This document shows, one piece after another, positions 1 to 9,314 of a DNA stretch of 64,000 bases. Origin of the DNA: Gammaproteobacteria bacterium (lineage in GTDB: Bacteria > Pseudomonadota > Gammaproteobacteria > Steroidobacterales > GCA-2729495). Numbering within the stretch: position 1 is the stretch's first letter; every line of letters begins with the position of its first letter. The notes beneath the pieces were generated by a model. That model did no database searches. It was not told the DNA's origin and was given only the letters and a program-made list of their open reading frames with translations. The position numbers were made by a program, and so were the translations under genes. The stretch lies in the NCBI GenBank assembly GCA_030426355.1, contig JAUHYQ010000001.1, positions 434,001 to 498,000 of the forward strand, in the 5' to 3' direction.

Positions 1-841
1 CGCTGGCCGTTAACACGTCGCCCGGTATCTGGCTGGCGACAATCGGCCAGTCTTCACGAAACACCAGGTACTGCGAAAAGCGCGTGTAAAAATCCATCAG
101 CCAGTTGATACCGGGCACCGGCAGTCGATACCAACTGCGCCCGTACACATAAGTGTGACTGTCATCCACCGGCACGAACACCAGCCCAAACATGAAGCGC
201 GGCGCAAGCCGCAGCAACCAACGGTTCGGGTATAAAAACTCAAGGCTCTGATGCGGTTTGCCGTCCTGCATAAGGTGTGCACGAAAACCGCCGGGCACGT
301 CTTCCATTTCGATAGCGGTCTGCCAGCCCTTCTTGAAACGACCGATGGTCGTCTTATGCACGAACGGCAGATGACTGAAGTCGCAGACGTTCTCAATGCA
401 ACGTGTGTAATGCGCATTCCACAATGTCGCGGCATCGCCGTGGCGCATCGGCAAGGTGTCGGGGTGCTGCGGCACGGCCGGATATTCACCGGTTGGCTGC
501 GGCCCGCGCCAGATCCACAGGTAGCCATCCGCTTCGCGGACGGGAATGGTGGCGACACAAAGCTCATCGGGAATCGCAAAGTTCTGTTCCACCGGCACGC
601 GCGTGCAACGCCCGTCAACGCCGAATTCCAGACCGTGAAACGGGCAGGCAATACTGTCACCCTGCACCGAGCCGAGACTCAGCGCGGCACCCCGATGCGG
701 GCAACGATCGCGCATGCACACCGCTGTATCGCCGGCGCGCCAGAACACCAATCGCTCACCAAAGCGCACGCGACTGATGGGCTTGCGCCCCAGTTCCGTG
801 GCATCCACTACCGGCCACCAGTTACCTTTGACGGGATTCAT
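1..841 (-). CDS. Rieske 2Fe-2S oxygenase, C-terminus cut by window edge
   Basis: An open frame starts at ATG 841 and runs off the left edge, giving 280 visible residues. The N-terminal Rieske domain has Cys47/His49 in CPHRG and Cys66/His69 in CPFHG. It is followed by the mononuclear iron site: Asn151, Asp154, His157 and His162 in a NxxDxxHxxxxH arrangement. Proteins of this kind are ring-hydroxylating or demethylating oxygenase alpha subunits, which take electrons from a separate reductase and activate O2 on an aromatic, sterol or similar substrate. No beta subunit or reductase is visible here. A second Rieske oxygenase lies at 3171-4133 with the same domain order. The substrate cannot be told. 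The gene is divergent from the MFS transporter at 963. Confidence 0.9.
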   Translation of the reverse strand, partial: MNPVKGNWWPVVDATELGRKPISRVRFGERLVFWRAGDTAVCMRDRCPHRGAALSLGSVQGDSIACPFHGLEFGVDGRCTRVPVEQNFAIPDELCVATIPVREADGYLWIWRGPQPTGEYPAVPQHPDTLPMRHGDAATLWNAHYTRCIENVCDFSHLPFVHKTTIGRFKKGWQTAIEMEDVPGGFRAHLMQDGKPHQSLEFLYPNRWLLRLAPRFMFGLVFVPVDDSHTYVYGRSWYRLPVPGINWLMDFYTRFSQYLVFREDWPIVASQIPGDVLTAS

Positions 842-962
842 GCGGGCATTCTAGCGTTTTGTGCTCTTAAAGCATCCAACCCGCCCTTCCCGGCGAATCC
901 TCAGTATGATCCGCGACTCGGAAATGTCTCCCTGCCCGCTCCCCAAGGACTAACCTCAACCC

Positions 963-2354
963 ATGGATGAAGCAACGCGCCGCAAGGCGCTACTGGCCCT
1001 GCTGTTGTCCGGCGTGCTGATGGGCGCGCTGGACCTGGCCATCATCGGCCCCGCCCTGCCCGCCATTCAGGCGCAGTTCGGCATGGAAACCCGCGGCCTG
1101 GCGTGGCTGTTTAACTTGTATGTGCTAGGGCAACTCATAGGCACACCCATTCTGGCCAAGCTGTCGGATCGGCTCGGGCCGCGACCGGTCTACATCAGCA
1201 GCATCGCGTTATTCGCGTTCGGTTCCTTGTTAATGGTGCTGGGGCAAAATCCGTTGTGGCTGTTCATCGGTCGCGCGGTGCAGGGCTTTGGCGGCGCGGG
1301 TATCTTTCCGGTAGCGGTGAAAGTAATTGGCGACGTGTTTCCGCCGCAGCAACAAGGCGGCGCACTGGGTCTGCTCGGCGCGGTCTTCGGACTGGCGTTT
1401 CTGATCGGGCCGGTGCTCGGCGGTTTGCTACTGAATTACGGCTGGCAATGGCTGTTCCTGATTAACGTACCGATTGCGGCACTGCTCATTCTGGGAGCAT
1501 GGCGACTGGTGCCCAAAGGGACGCTCGGCCAGGATCACAAAGCCTTCGACGGTCGCGGTGCGGTGACGTTGTCCGTTGCCCTGGCTGCGCTGGCCATTGC
1601 CGTCACGAACTTTGATGCCAGTGCGCCGCTGTCCAGCCTGCAAGCCACCGCCGTCTGGCCGTTCCTGCTAACGACCGCGATCTTTTTGCCAACCTTCTGG
1701 CAAATCGAAAAACGTGCGATTGATCCGATCATCCGGCCGGCCTTTTTCAAGCAATCGCAAATTGCGATTGCCACGACCATCTCGCTCGGGCTCGGCGCCA
1801 TGCAGTCAGCTTCGGCGTTTTATCCGGCGCTGGCTGTCGCCGCGCTCGGCGTGACCGATGCGAACGCTGCGTGGCTGCTGTTACCCGGCATTCTGGTCAC
1901 GACAGCGGCTTCGCCAACCGCCGGCATGCTGATCAACCGGCTCGGCGCCAAGGTACTGGTGGTGTTCGGCCTGAGCTTTATTGCAGGTGGGTACTTGCTG
2001 TACGGGCAACTCTCGCTGACCACGGCGTTGTTTATCACTGCCGGCTGTTTTGCCGGACTGGGTTTTGCAACCGCGCTCGGCGCACCGATACGCATCATCG
2101 TGCTGAACGAGGTTGCGCCCGGTGACCGCGGTGCTGCGCAAGGCTTGTTAAACGTGTCGATTAACATCGGCCAGCTGCTCGGTGCCGCGCTGGTGGGCGG
2201 CATGACCGCGTCGGTCGGTGGTGGCGCGCCCGGCTACCAGTTCAGTTACACGGTGATGGGCCTGATCACCGCCACGCTGGTGCTGCTGGCGGTCCGCCTG
2301 CGCTCCAAAGCCGCGCAGGATGAACTCAACCGCGAGGCTGCGCGAGCCTCTTAG
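963..2354 (+). CDS. MFS transporter, DHA2 (EmrB/QacA-like) drug exporter
   Basis: A 463-residue, very hydrophobic protein with repeated membrane segments, predicted to sit in the inner membrane. The loop after TM2 has the MFS motif A pattern (AKLSDRLGPRPVY). The fifth segment carries a glycine/proline-rich motif C (GLAFLIGPVLGG), which is typical of proton-coupled drug antiporters. Length and motif order fit the EmrB/QacA type. The ATG at 963 follows AACCTCAACCC, which is not a strong ribosome binding site. It is divergent from the Rieske oxygenase at 841 and is followed 164 bp later by the CIA30-like gene. The exported compound is unknown; a link to the neighbouring oxygenases (efflux of an aromatic substrate or product) is only inference from position. 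Confidence 0.88.
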   Translation: MDEATRRKALLALLLSGVLMGALDLAIIGPALPAIQAQFGMETRGLAWLFNLYVLGQLIGTPILAKLSDRLGPRPVYISSIALFAFGSLLMVLGQNPLWLFIGRAVQGFGGAGIFPVAVKVIGDVFPPQQQGGALGLLGAVFGLAFLIGPVLGGLLLNYGWQWLFLINVPIAALLILGAWRLVPKGTLGQDHKAFDGRGAVTLSVALAALAIAVTNFDASAPLSSLQATAVWPFLLTTAIFLPTFWQIEKRAIDPIIRPAFFKQSQIAIATTISLGLGAMQSASAFYPALAVAALGVTDANAAWLLLPGILVTTAASPTAGMLINRLGAKVLVVFGLSFIAGGYLLYGQLSLTTALFITAGCFAGLGFATALGAPIRIIVLNEVAPGDRGAAQGLLNVSINIGQLLGAALVGGMTASVGGGAPGYQFSYTVMGLITATLVLLAVRLRSKAAQDELNREAARAS

Positions 2355-2518
2355 CCCGCTTCAACTGCACCGCAGCAGTCGGTAACAAATTGCAACAATG
2401 CCGCTTGCCACAAATCCGTGTGCACGCCTGTAACGAAAACATAATCACAACCGGGAATACTGGGCAGCCATAACAAGGGGCTCGACAGAACGGTTCCCGG
2501 ATTTGCAGGAGGTTGCAA

Positions 2519-3127
2519 ATGAATACATACAGACGCTCGTTGATCGCTGCCGCTGGCGCGGCGACTCTGACCCCATTTATGAGAAGCTGGGGCGCGGAGC
2601 AGAATTTTCCGGCACGGGAAAGCAAACTGGTGCTCAGCAATTTCGTCAATGGCTACATGCACCCCGGTGCCGGCTGGCGCGGGTTCAGTGATCGGGTAAT
2701 GGGCGGCATTTCGAATGCCGACCTGCAGGCTGCTGCGGTTGACGGCAAGAACTGCATTCGCCTGACGGGTAACGTAACCCGTGAAAGCAACGGCGGCTTT
2801 ATCCAGATGGCGATGTATTTCGGTCGCAGTTATGACGAACTGGACGGCTCGGGTTACAAAGGCATCGAATTGCTGGTTTACGGTAACAACGAAGACTACA
2901 ACCTGCATGTGCGCACCTCGGACTGCGGCTGGTACGACCAGTCGTATCGGACGACATTTTTTGCCGAGCCGCGCTGGCAGCGCATGCGTTTTCCGTGGGA
3001 GTCATTCACGGGTAACAGCATTGACGAACCCCTGGACAACGCCCGGCTGCAACGTATTGCTATTCTTGGCTGGATGCGGGAATTTCAGGCCGATGTGGCA
3101 CTGGCCGAGATCGCCCTGTATTCCTGA
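2519..3127 (+). CDS. CIA30-family protein with twin-arginine signal
   Basis: A 202-residue protein. I chose ATG 2519 because AGGAGG at 2507-2512 sits six bases upstream; a TTG at 2513 is directly against that site and is unlikely. The N-terminus RRSLIAAAGAA looks like a Tat signal, so the mature protein should be periplasmic. The rest matches the CIA30 (complex I intermediate-associated protein 30) fold, a galactose-binding-like beta sandwich: SDRVMGGIS near residue 60 and GNVTRESNGGFIQM near residue 85 are its hallmark stretches, and the C-terminus ends in a short beta repeat. Bacterial members have no settled function. It lies 43 bp upstream of a Rieske oxygenase in the same direction, so the two may be co-transcribed. 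Confidence 0.83.
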   Translation: MNTYRRSLIAAAGAATLTPFMRSWGAEQNFPARESKLVLSNFVNGYMHPGAGWRGFSDRVMGGISNADLQAAAVDGKNCIRLTGNVTRESNGGFIQMAMYFGRSYDELDGSGYKGIELLVYGNNEDYNLHVRTSDCGWYDQSYRTTFFAEPRWQRMRFPWESFTGNSIDEPLDNARLQRIAILGWMREFQADVALAEIALYS

Positions 3128-3170
3128 CGTCCGATACCAGCGGGCGCGCGGATTCGTGCGAAGATAAAGC

Positions 3171-4133
3171 ATGTTTGAGCGCTTCCCGAACCAGTGGACA
3201 CCGGTGCTGCCGCTGACCGCGATCACGGCCAATCCCATGCCCGTGGAGCTGGCCGGTGAAGCGCTGGTGCTGTTCAAAGACCGTGATGACCAATGGCATG
3301 CGCTGCGCGACTATTGTCCGCATCGCGGGGCTAAGCTTTCGCTCGGTGTGGTCACGGATGAAGGTCATCTGCGCTGCGGCTATCACGGCTGGCGATTCAA
3401 CGGCGAAGGTGCCTGCCAGGCAGTGCCACTGAACTGCCTGAACGATGCAGCGCTCAAAAAAGTTCGTGCAACGGCATTACCGACGCGGCTGATCGCCGGA
3501 GCGATCTGGGTGTACACCGCCGCCGATCCCGATAACGCAAACGCACCCGAACCGCTATTGTCGGAATCCTTGCAGGGCGACCCGAATTTATTCGTGACCT
3601 ACCACCAGGAATGGCAGGCGCACTGGACACGCGCGCAGGAAAATTTCATTGATTTTGCCCACCCGCCCTACCTGCACGAGCAAACCATCGGGGCATGGAT
3701 GCACGACTACGCGGAACGTGGCGGTACCGCGCGCGTCGAAACCGAAGACACCGAATTCGGCCTGATTATGATGAGTTATGTGGGCAGCAGCACGTCGGGT
3801 TTTCAACTGCACTGGCATCGCCCCAACCTGTCCATTCTGCATTTCGGGCCGGTAGCGGAACGCTGGCTGCACGTGTTTTGCATTCCGGTTAACGAACACC
3901 ACACCCGCGTGATGACGGTGCGAAGGGTGCGCAGTGCTGACGAAGTCGCCCGCCATGCACGCTACGCGAGCGGCACCGACCACCGGATTCTGGATGAAGA
4001 CCGCGCCATTGTGGAATCGCAAAGCGGTGACGTGCTGAGCGACCCGGCTGAAATCTCCGTGGCCACCGACAAACCCACGCTGGTGTTTCGGGACTGGTAT
4101 CGGGCCACGCTGGCCGACTACATCACGCCGTAA
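3171..4133 (+). CDS. Rieske 2Fe-2S oxygenase, alpha subunit type
   Basis: A complete 320-residue Rieske oxygenase. The 2Fe-2S ligands are Cys49 and His51 (CPHRGA) and Cys69 and His72 (CGYHGW). The catalytic iron ligands are in NFIDFAHPPYLH: Asp161, His164 and His169, with Asn158. The family hydroxylates or demethylates aromatic, sterol or quaternary-amine substrates using electrons from a partner reductase, and none is encoded nearby. It shares domain order with the truncated gene at 1-841. Its 3' end overlaps the convergent glutamate dehydrogenase gene by 16 bp. ATG 3171 follows GAAGATAAAGC. Substrate unknown. Confidence 0.92.
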   Translation: MFERFPNQWTPVLPLTAITANPMPVELAGEALVLFKDRDDQWHALRDYCPHRGAKLSLGVVTDEGHLRCGYHGWRFNGEGACQAVPLNCLNDAALKKVRATALPTRLIAGAIWVYTAADPDNANAPEPLLSESLQGDPNLFVTYHQEWQAHWTRAQENFIDFAHPPYLHEQTIGAWMHDYAERGGTARVETEDTEFGLIMMSYVGSSTSGFQLHWHRPNLSILHFGPVAERWLHVFCIPVNEHHTRVMTVRRVRSADEVARHARYASGTDHRILDEDRAIVESQSGDVLSDPAEISVATDKPTLVFRDWYRATLADYITP

Positions 4134-5485
4134 GCAAGCATCGCCTCGGCAACTTTTTCAAACCCGGCGATGTTTGCGCCCTTCAGATAATTCACGTAGT
4201 CATCGCTTTCGCGCCCGTGCCGCTCACAGCGTGCATGGATATCGGTCATGATCTGGCGTAACTGCCTGTTCAGCTCGTCACGGGTCCACGACATGCGAAT
4301 ACTGTTCTGGGTCATTTCCAGACCTGACACCGCCACGCCGCCGGCGTTGGCAGCCTTGCTCGGCGCAAATAAAATCTTTGCCTGCTGAAAGAGGTCAATG
4401 GCAGACTGCCGACTGGGCATGTTGGCGCCTTCGGAAACGCCGATGCAGCCGTTTTTTATCAGCATCGCGGCCTCTTCGGCGTTGAGTTCGTTTTGTGTTG
4501 CGCAAGGGAACGCCAGGTCGCAGGGCACCTTCCACGGGCGCTGCCCGGCGTGGTACTCGCAACCGAATTCATCGGCGTACTCTTGTATACGTCCGCGGCG
4601 CACGTCCTTGAGCTCACGCACCCAACGCAGTTTGTGGCAATCGATGCCCTGCGGGTCGTAAATAAAGCCGGACGAATCCGACAGGGTTACCGGTTTCGCA
4701 CCCAGTTCGATCAATTTGTCGACCGCGTATTGCGCCACGTTACCCGAACCCGACACCACCGCTGTCTTGCCTTCGATGGTATCGCCGTGCGTGGCCAGCA
4801 TGTCTTCCATCATGTAAACGGTGCCGTAGCCGGTTGCCTCCACGCGGATCTCGCTGCCGCCGAACGCCAGCCGCTTGCCGGTGATGACGCCGGTAAACTG
4901 GTTGGCCAGCCGCTTGTACTGACCAAACATGTAGCTTATCTCGCGCGGGCCGACGCCGATGTCGCCGGCCGGCACGTCAGTGTGCATGCCAATGTGCCGG
5001 TAGAGTTCGGTCATGAAGGCCTGGCAGAAACGCATCACCTCCCGGTCGGACTTGCCCTTGGGGTCAAAATCCGCCCCGCCCTTGCCGCCGCCGAGCGGCA
5101 GCCCGGTCAGCGAGTTCTTGAACGTCTGTTCGAAGGCAAGAAACTTCAGGATGCTCTGGTTCACGCTGGGGTGGAAACGGATGCCGCCTTTATACGGGCC
5201 AATCGCGTTGCAATGCTGCACCCGGTAACCGCGGTTGATTTGCACTTTGCCGTTGTCGTCTTCCCACACCACGCGAAAACTCACAATGCGATCGGGTTCG
5301 GTCAGCCGGCCGAAGATGGCCGCTTCCATGTACTCCGGATGATTGCGCAAATACGGCAGCACGTTGATACCCACCTCGTACACCGCCTGATGAAACTCTG
5401 TTTCACCCGGATTGCGCTGCTCCAGCCAGTGCATAAAACGCGGCACTATGTCGGGCTGATCTTTCTTGGTATGCCATATCGCCAT
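4118..5485 (-). CDS. gdhA: NADP-type glutamate dehydrogenase
   Basis: This 455-residue protein catalyses reductive amination of 2-oxoglutarate to glutamate, or the reverse, in the cytoplasm. The glutamate-binding lysine motifs are present: GPYKGGIRFHP around residue 97, and PLGGGKGGADFDP around residue 130 with catalytic Lys135. The Rossmann cofactor domain has VSGSGNVAQYA. Size matches the roughly 450-residue hexameric bacterial enzyme. The start ATG at 5485 overlaps the stop of the upstream membrane-protein gene (TGATG), which implies translational coupling. The 3' end overlaps the Rieske gene. Confidence 0.96.
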   Translation of the reverse strand: MAIWHTKKDQPDIVPRFMHWLEQRNPGETEFHQAVYEVGINVLPYLRNHPEYMEAAIFGRLTEPDRIVSFRVVWEDDNGKVQINRGYRVQHCNAIGPYKGGIRFHPSVNQSILKFLAFEQTFKNSLTGLPLGGGKGGADFDPKGKSDREVMRFCQAFMTELYRHIGMHTDVPAGDIGVGPREISYMFGQYKRLANQFTGVITGKRLAFGGSEIRVEATGYGTVYMMEDMLATHGDTIEGKTAVVSGSGNVAQYAVDKLIELGAKPVTLSDSSGFIYDPQGIDCHKLRWVRELKDVRRGRIQEYADEFGCEYHAGQRPWKVPCDLAFPCATQNELNAEEAAMLIKNGCIGVSEGANMPSRQSAIDLFQQAKILFAPSKAANAGGVAVSGLEMTQNSIRMSWTRDELNRQLRQIMTDIHARCERHGRESDDYVNYLKGANIAGFEKVAEAMLAYGVM

Positions 5486-6063
5486 CAGACTGCTCCCTTC
5501 GGTCGAGTAAACCAGGCCATCACCATAACAGCCAGTATCCAGCTAAAACCGTCCGAAAAGATCATCATCAATTGATACCCGTAGGGGAAGTCCGACCAGA
5601 TGATGTCGGCGAAACGCGGGTACGCCGTGTAGGCAATCCCGAACATTGAACCGATCGCGACATGGCTCCAGTAATCGGTGGTGTGGCGATTGAGCAGCAG
5701 CATCGACAGGCCGATCAGCACACCGATGCAGATGCTGTTAAAGGTGCCAATCAGAATTTTTGTCACCGACGCTTCGGGAGAACCTTCGCGGGTGAAATAG
5801 ACCGTTGCAACGGGACCGTTATTGCGCATCTGGCTGCGCACCTCATCGCTGTTGTACCGGCCGGGCAGAATATAAGTGCCGGTCTCGGGAAAATGCTCCA
5901 GCAATGCCTGACCTGCCGCCAGATCGTCGGCAGTTTCGGACATGGTGTAGTAAGGAATGGGCGAAACAACATAGAACAGCGTGCTCCACACCCACAGCAC
6001 CAGCGCGACCAGCAACGAGCCTGCAAAAAACCTGACCATGATAAACACTCCCGCCATTGGCAT
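5485..6063 (-). CDS. Conserved membrane protein of unknown function
   Basis: A 192-residue protein with an N-terminal hydrophobic segment (roughly residues 9-32), a soluble stretch of about 60 residues that probably faces the periplasm, and three more hydrophobic segments in the C-terminal half. I do not recognise the family. An internal Met at residue 9 (MVRFFAGSL) is an alternative start. It overlaps gdhA by one base as TGATG, so it is co-transcribed and probably translationally coupled to glutamate dehydrogenase. Any role in ammonium or glutamate handling is a guess from position only. Confidence 0.75.
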   Translation of the reverse strand: MPMAGVFIMVRFFAGSLLVALVLWVWSTLFYVVSPIPYYTMSETADDLAAGQALLEHFPETGTYILPGRYNSDEVRSQMRNNGPVATVYFTREGSPEASVTKILIGTFNSICIGVLIGLSMLLLNRHTTDYWSHVAIGSMFGIAYTAYPRFADIIWSDFPYGYQLMMIFSDGFSWILAVMVMAWFTRPKGAV

Positions 6064-6120
6064 TGATTAAGCGGCAAAACGCAGGCCGCCAGTGTAACGG
6101 CATTGCTTTACAATGACCTT

Positions 6121-8427
6121 ATGCTCTCCCGACGCGGCTTTATTCTCTCTGGCACTGCCATCGGTGGCGGCCTCATTATCGGCTACGGCTTGCGAGCACT
6201 TGACGACGGTGATGCCGCCATTAAGTTCGCCGCGCAGGGCGCGCGCGCCGCGCCACTGAATGCCTGGCTAAAGATCGCCACCGACGGCACCGTGATTTGC
6301 GGGATACATCGAGCCGAGATGGGACAAGGCATTACCACCACGCTGTCCATGTTGCTGGCCGAAGAACTCGATGCCGACTGGAACACCGTGCGGTTTGAAT
6401 TCGTGCCGGTTGATCGCGATTACTTTAACTTCGGCATGCTGCTGCGGGGGCAGCCGCTTGGCGATCCGGCCGCAAGCTGGCGCGCTGCGACCGGCACGTG
6501 GGCCATCCGGCAGGGTTTTCATGCGCTGGGCATGTCCATGACGATTTCCAGTTCCAGTACGGTTGACGCCTGGGACACTTTGCGCCCTGCCGGTGCTGCC
6601 GCCCGACACATGCTGATGCAGGCCGCCGCGGATCAATGGAAGGTCGACATCGAGCGGCTTGCTACCGAAAGCGGTTTTGTTATCGATCCGGCGAACAATC
6701 GCCGTCTGGGTTACGGCGAACTGGCGGAAGCAGCGAGTCACGAAACACCGCCCGATTCCGTCACGCTTAAGGATTCGTCCGCATATCGATTGATCGGCCA
6801 TAACCCCCCGCGACTCGACACGCCCATGAAGGTGAACGGCAGTGCGCTGTTCGGCCTCGACATTGCCCTGCCCGACATGCTCTACGCGGCAGTCGTGCAC
6901 AGCCCGGTTGCCGGGACAAACATAGCAAGCTTCGACGCCGACGTTGCACAAACCATGCCCGGCGTGCACGGTGTGTTTGAAGCCGGTGCACCGGGTTTCG
7001 TGAGGGCGGTTGCCGTGGTTGCCGATACATCGTGGCAGGCTCTGCAAGCGGCCAGCCGGGTGTCCGTCACACCGGGCGAACCGAGCAGCGCAGCCGCTAA
7101 CAGCCATGCATTGAAAGTCGAATACCGCCGCATGCTGGACGAAGCATCGCCAGTGTACTTTACCGACACCGCTGCTGACGCAGCTGATAGCGATGCGCAA
7201 CAACCGGACTTCGATACCCTGCTCGCTGCCGGTGCCGATGCCCTGGTGACCGCCGACTACGCCGTGCCCTTTCTCGCGCACGCCTGCATGGAACCGATGA
7301 ACTGCACGGCCCTGTTTAAAGGCGACTCACTGGAAATCTGGGCACCGTCACAAGCCAACTCCATTGCCCGCGATGTTGCTGCCAAACTCGCCGGGTTGAG
7401 TAACGATCAAGTCCGCGTGCACACCACACTGATGGGCGGTGGTTTCGGACGGCGGGCCGAGATGGACTTTATCGAACAGGCTGTAGCCGTGGCCATGCGG
7501 GTGCCCGGCAGGCCGGTCAAACTATTCTGGTCACGCGAGCAGGACATACGACACGATGCCTACCGACCGGCTGCTATGTGCCGCTTTAAGGGCCAGCTTG
7601 ATGACAATGGCAAGTTGCTTACCCTCGACTACACGCTGGTGACGCAGTCGGTCGTTGCCAGCTACGAAACCCGTACGCCCACGCCACGCGGCGGCACTGC
7701 GGCCACCGACAGTTCCGTGGTGGAAGCGATCAATCCGCCGATCTACCCCGTAGCCAACCTGCGGCTGGGGTTTATCCCGGCCGAACTGCACGTGCCCGCA
7801 GGCTACTGGCGCAGCGTCGCGCATTCGTGGACGACGTTTTTCATGGAGAGCTTTATTGATGAGCTGGCCATTACCGCAGGTCGCGACCCGCTGACGTTTA
7901 GGCGGCAACTGCTGAAAGATCAGCCCCGGCATCGCGCGGTACTGGACGCACTGGTGGCAGAGGTTGGCAAGACGTCCTCGAACGTCGGCTACGCCATTAC
8001 CGAATCGCACGACACGGTGGTTGCCCATGCGGTCGAAGTGGCGGTTATCGATGGCCAGTTTGAACGCGTCAACCGCGTGGTTTGCGCCGTGGACTGTGGT
8101 CCGGTGGTGCATCCCGATAATGTAAAAGCCCAGATGGAAGGCTCCGTGGTTGATGGTTTATCAGCTGCCCTGTTTGGTTCGGTCGACTTCGCTGACGGCC
8201 GCGCCGTGCCGGGCAACTTTGATCGCTACCGGCGCATGCGCATGCACGAATGCCCAGCCATCGAAGTTCACCTGATTAACAGTTCGCACCCGCGACCCGG
8301 CGGTGTGGGTGAGCCCGGCGTGCCGGGCGTTGCACCGGCGCTATGCAACGCCATTTATGCCGCCACCGGCAAACGTATTCGCGACCTGCCGGTGCTTCAG
8401 GCAGCCTTGCCGGACATCGCTTTGTAA
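6121..8427 (+). CDS. Molybdopterin-binding hydroxylase large subunit (IorB/xanthine dehydrogenase family)
   Basis: A 768-residue protein. ATG 6121 is preferred over an in-frame TTG at 6103 because it puts a Tat signal (SRRGFILSG) at the extreme N-terminus, as in periplasmic isoquinoline 1-oxidoreductase beta subunits and aldehyde dehydrogenases of this family. Molybdenum-cofactor motifs include GGGFGRRAEMDF near residue 440 and, close to the C-terminus, GVGEPGVPGVAPA with the catalytic glutamate. The enzyme hydroxylates N-heterocycles or aldehydes using water. The partner 2Fe-2S small subunit, normally next door, is missing: the flanking genes are a membrane protein and a TspO homologue. The 3' end overlaps the convergent TspO-like gene by 31 bp. 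Confidence 0.9.
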   Translation: MLSRRGFILSGTAIGGGLIIGYGLRALDDGDAAIKFAAQGARAAPLNAWLKIATDGTVICGIHRAEMGQGITTTLSMLLAEELDADWNTVRFEFVPVDRDYFNFGMLLRGQPLGDPAASWRAATGTWAIRQGFHALGMSMTISSSSTVDAWDTLRPAGAAARHMLMQAAADQWKVDIERLATESGFVIDPANNRRLGYGELAEAASHETPPDSVTLKDSSAYRLIGHNPPRLDTPMKVNGSALFGLDIALPDMLYAAVVHSPVAGTNIASFDADVAQTMPGVHGVFEAGAPGFVRAVAVVADTSWQALQAASRVSVTPGEPSSAAANSHALKVEYRRMLDEASPVYFTDTAADAADSDAQQPDFDTLLAAGADALVTADYAVPFLAHACMEPMNCTALFKGDSLEIWAPSQANSIARDVAAKLAGLSNDQVRVHTTLMGGGFGRRAEMDFIEQAVAVAMRVPGRPVKLFWSREQDIRHDAYRPAAMCRFKGQLDDNGKLLTLDYTLVTQSVVASYETRTPTPRGGTAATDSSVVEAINPPIYPVANLRLGFIPAELHVPAGYWRSVAHSWTTFFMESFIDELAITAGRDPLTFRRQLLKDQPRHRAVLDALVAEVGKTSSNVGYAITESHDTVVAHAVEVAVIDGQFERVNRVVCAVDCGPVVHPDNVKAQMEGSVVDGLSAALFGSVDFADGRAVPGNFDRYRRMRMHECPAIEVHLINSSHPRPGGVGEPGVPGVAPALCNAIYAATGKRIRDLPVLQAALPDIAL

Positions 8428-9179
8428 ATAGAACTGCCCAGCGCCAGTAATACCGCCAGTGCGGACAATACGGTGGCCGCGCCCACCACTTCCGGCGTGG
8501 CCACCTGCTTACTCGCAACACCGTAGGCCGCCCACGCAATCACCAACACATAGGCCACGTCGCCTTTACGCAAAATCACGGCCGCACCGATAGCGCCGGC
8601 TATCGCCAGCTTCAGCAGAGTCCAGTCGAGAACTGCCAAGCCGGCGTTGTCCCAACCCATCGCGTATTGCACGCAACTGATGTTGGCGATAGTCGCCACG
8701 GTAATCCAGCCGGTATAGACACTGAAAGGCAAGCGCAGCAGCACCCACTCGGTTGCACTGGCGGGCGGGCCGGCTGCATCGAGCGCGCGATATATCTGCA
8801 CCAGCGTTAGCAGAATTGCGACCATCAGAAATAACGACAGCCACAGCAAATCGTAGTGCCAGACAAAAATCCACGCCGCGTTAGCAATGCAGTTGGCGAT
8901 AAACAGCCCGCTTATAGCGGCGATCCGCGCATTGTTGCGTTGCGCGGGCAATGCCTGCCAAATTACAAAGGCGGCGAGCAGCAAGTAGATCAGCCCCCAG
9001 ATACCGAACGTAAAGCCCGCCGGCGTAAACAGTGTCGGGTACTTAGCAGAGATCTCGCCGGTGGTCTGCCCGCCGAGCGGCAACCCGTTCGCCATACCGT
9101 TGACAACAATCGTCAGCACAAATGCGGCAATCACACCGCCCCACTCTTTTACTGCGCGAGCATTCCTGGAACTGTTCAT
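8397..9179 (-). CDS. TspO/MBR-related membrane protein
   Basis: A 260-residue polytopic membrane protein. ATG 9179 is chosen because AAGGGGG lies six bases upstream; a longer reading from 9200 would swallow that site. The N-terminal half has TspO-like features: a Trp/Asn-rich pattern with FTFGIWGLIYLLL near residue 60 and ANCIANAAWIFVW near residue 105. It is longer than classic TspO (about 160 residues), with extra C-terminal hydrophobic segments, matching the long TspO/MBR-related variant. TspO proteins bind porphyrins and sterols, but that activity is not established for the long form. It is convergent with the molybdopterin hydroxylase gene. Confidence 0.72.
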   Translation of the reverse strand: MNSSRNARAVKEWGGVIAAFVLTIVVNGMANGLPLGGQTTGEISAKYPTLFTPAGFTFGIWGLIYLLLAAFVIWQALPAQRNNARIAAISGLFIANCIANAAWIFVWHYDLLWLSLFLMVAILLTLVQIYRALDAAGPPASATEWVLLRLPFSVYTGWITVATIANISCVQYAMGWDNAGLAVLDWTLLKLAIAGAIGAAVILRKGDVAYVLVIAWAAYGVASKQVATPEVVGAATVLSALAVLLALGSSIYKAMSGKAA

Positions 9180-9314
9180 GGCAACCCCCCTTGTCATCAC
9201 AACCCCTGATTAGCAAAAACAGCTTAACACGTAGCCCGACTGCGCAGATGTCGGCAGCCACCGACTTGGTGTAGGCTAGCTACCTGACAAGAATAACTTT
9301 GAGGATTCACCACC

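Noticed and set aside
4493-5575. 360-codon plus-strand frame antisense to glutamate dehydrogenase
   Set aside because: The opposite strand encodes a clear gdhA with all motifs; this frame has no recognisable domain and is a shadow of its codon pattern.
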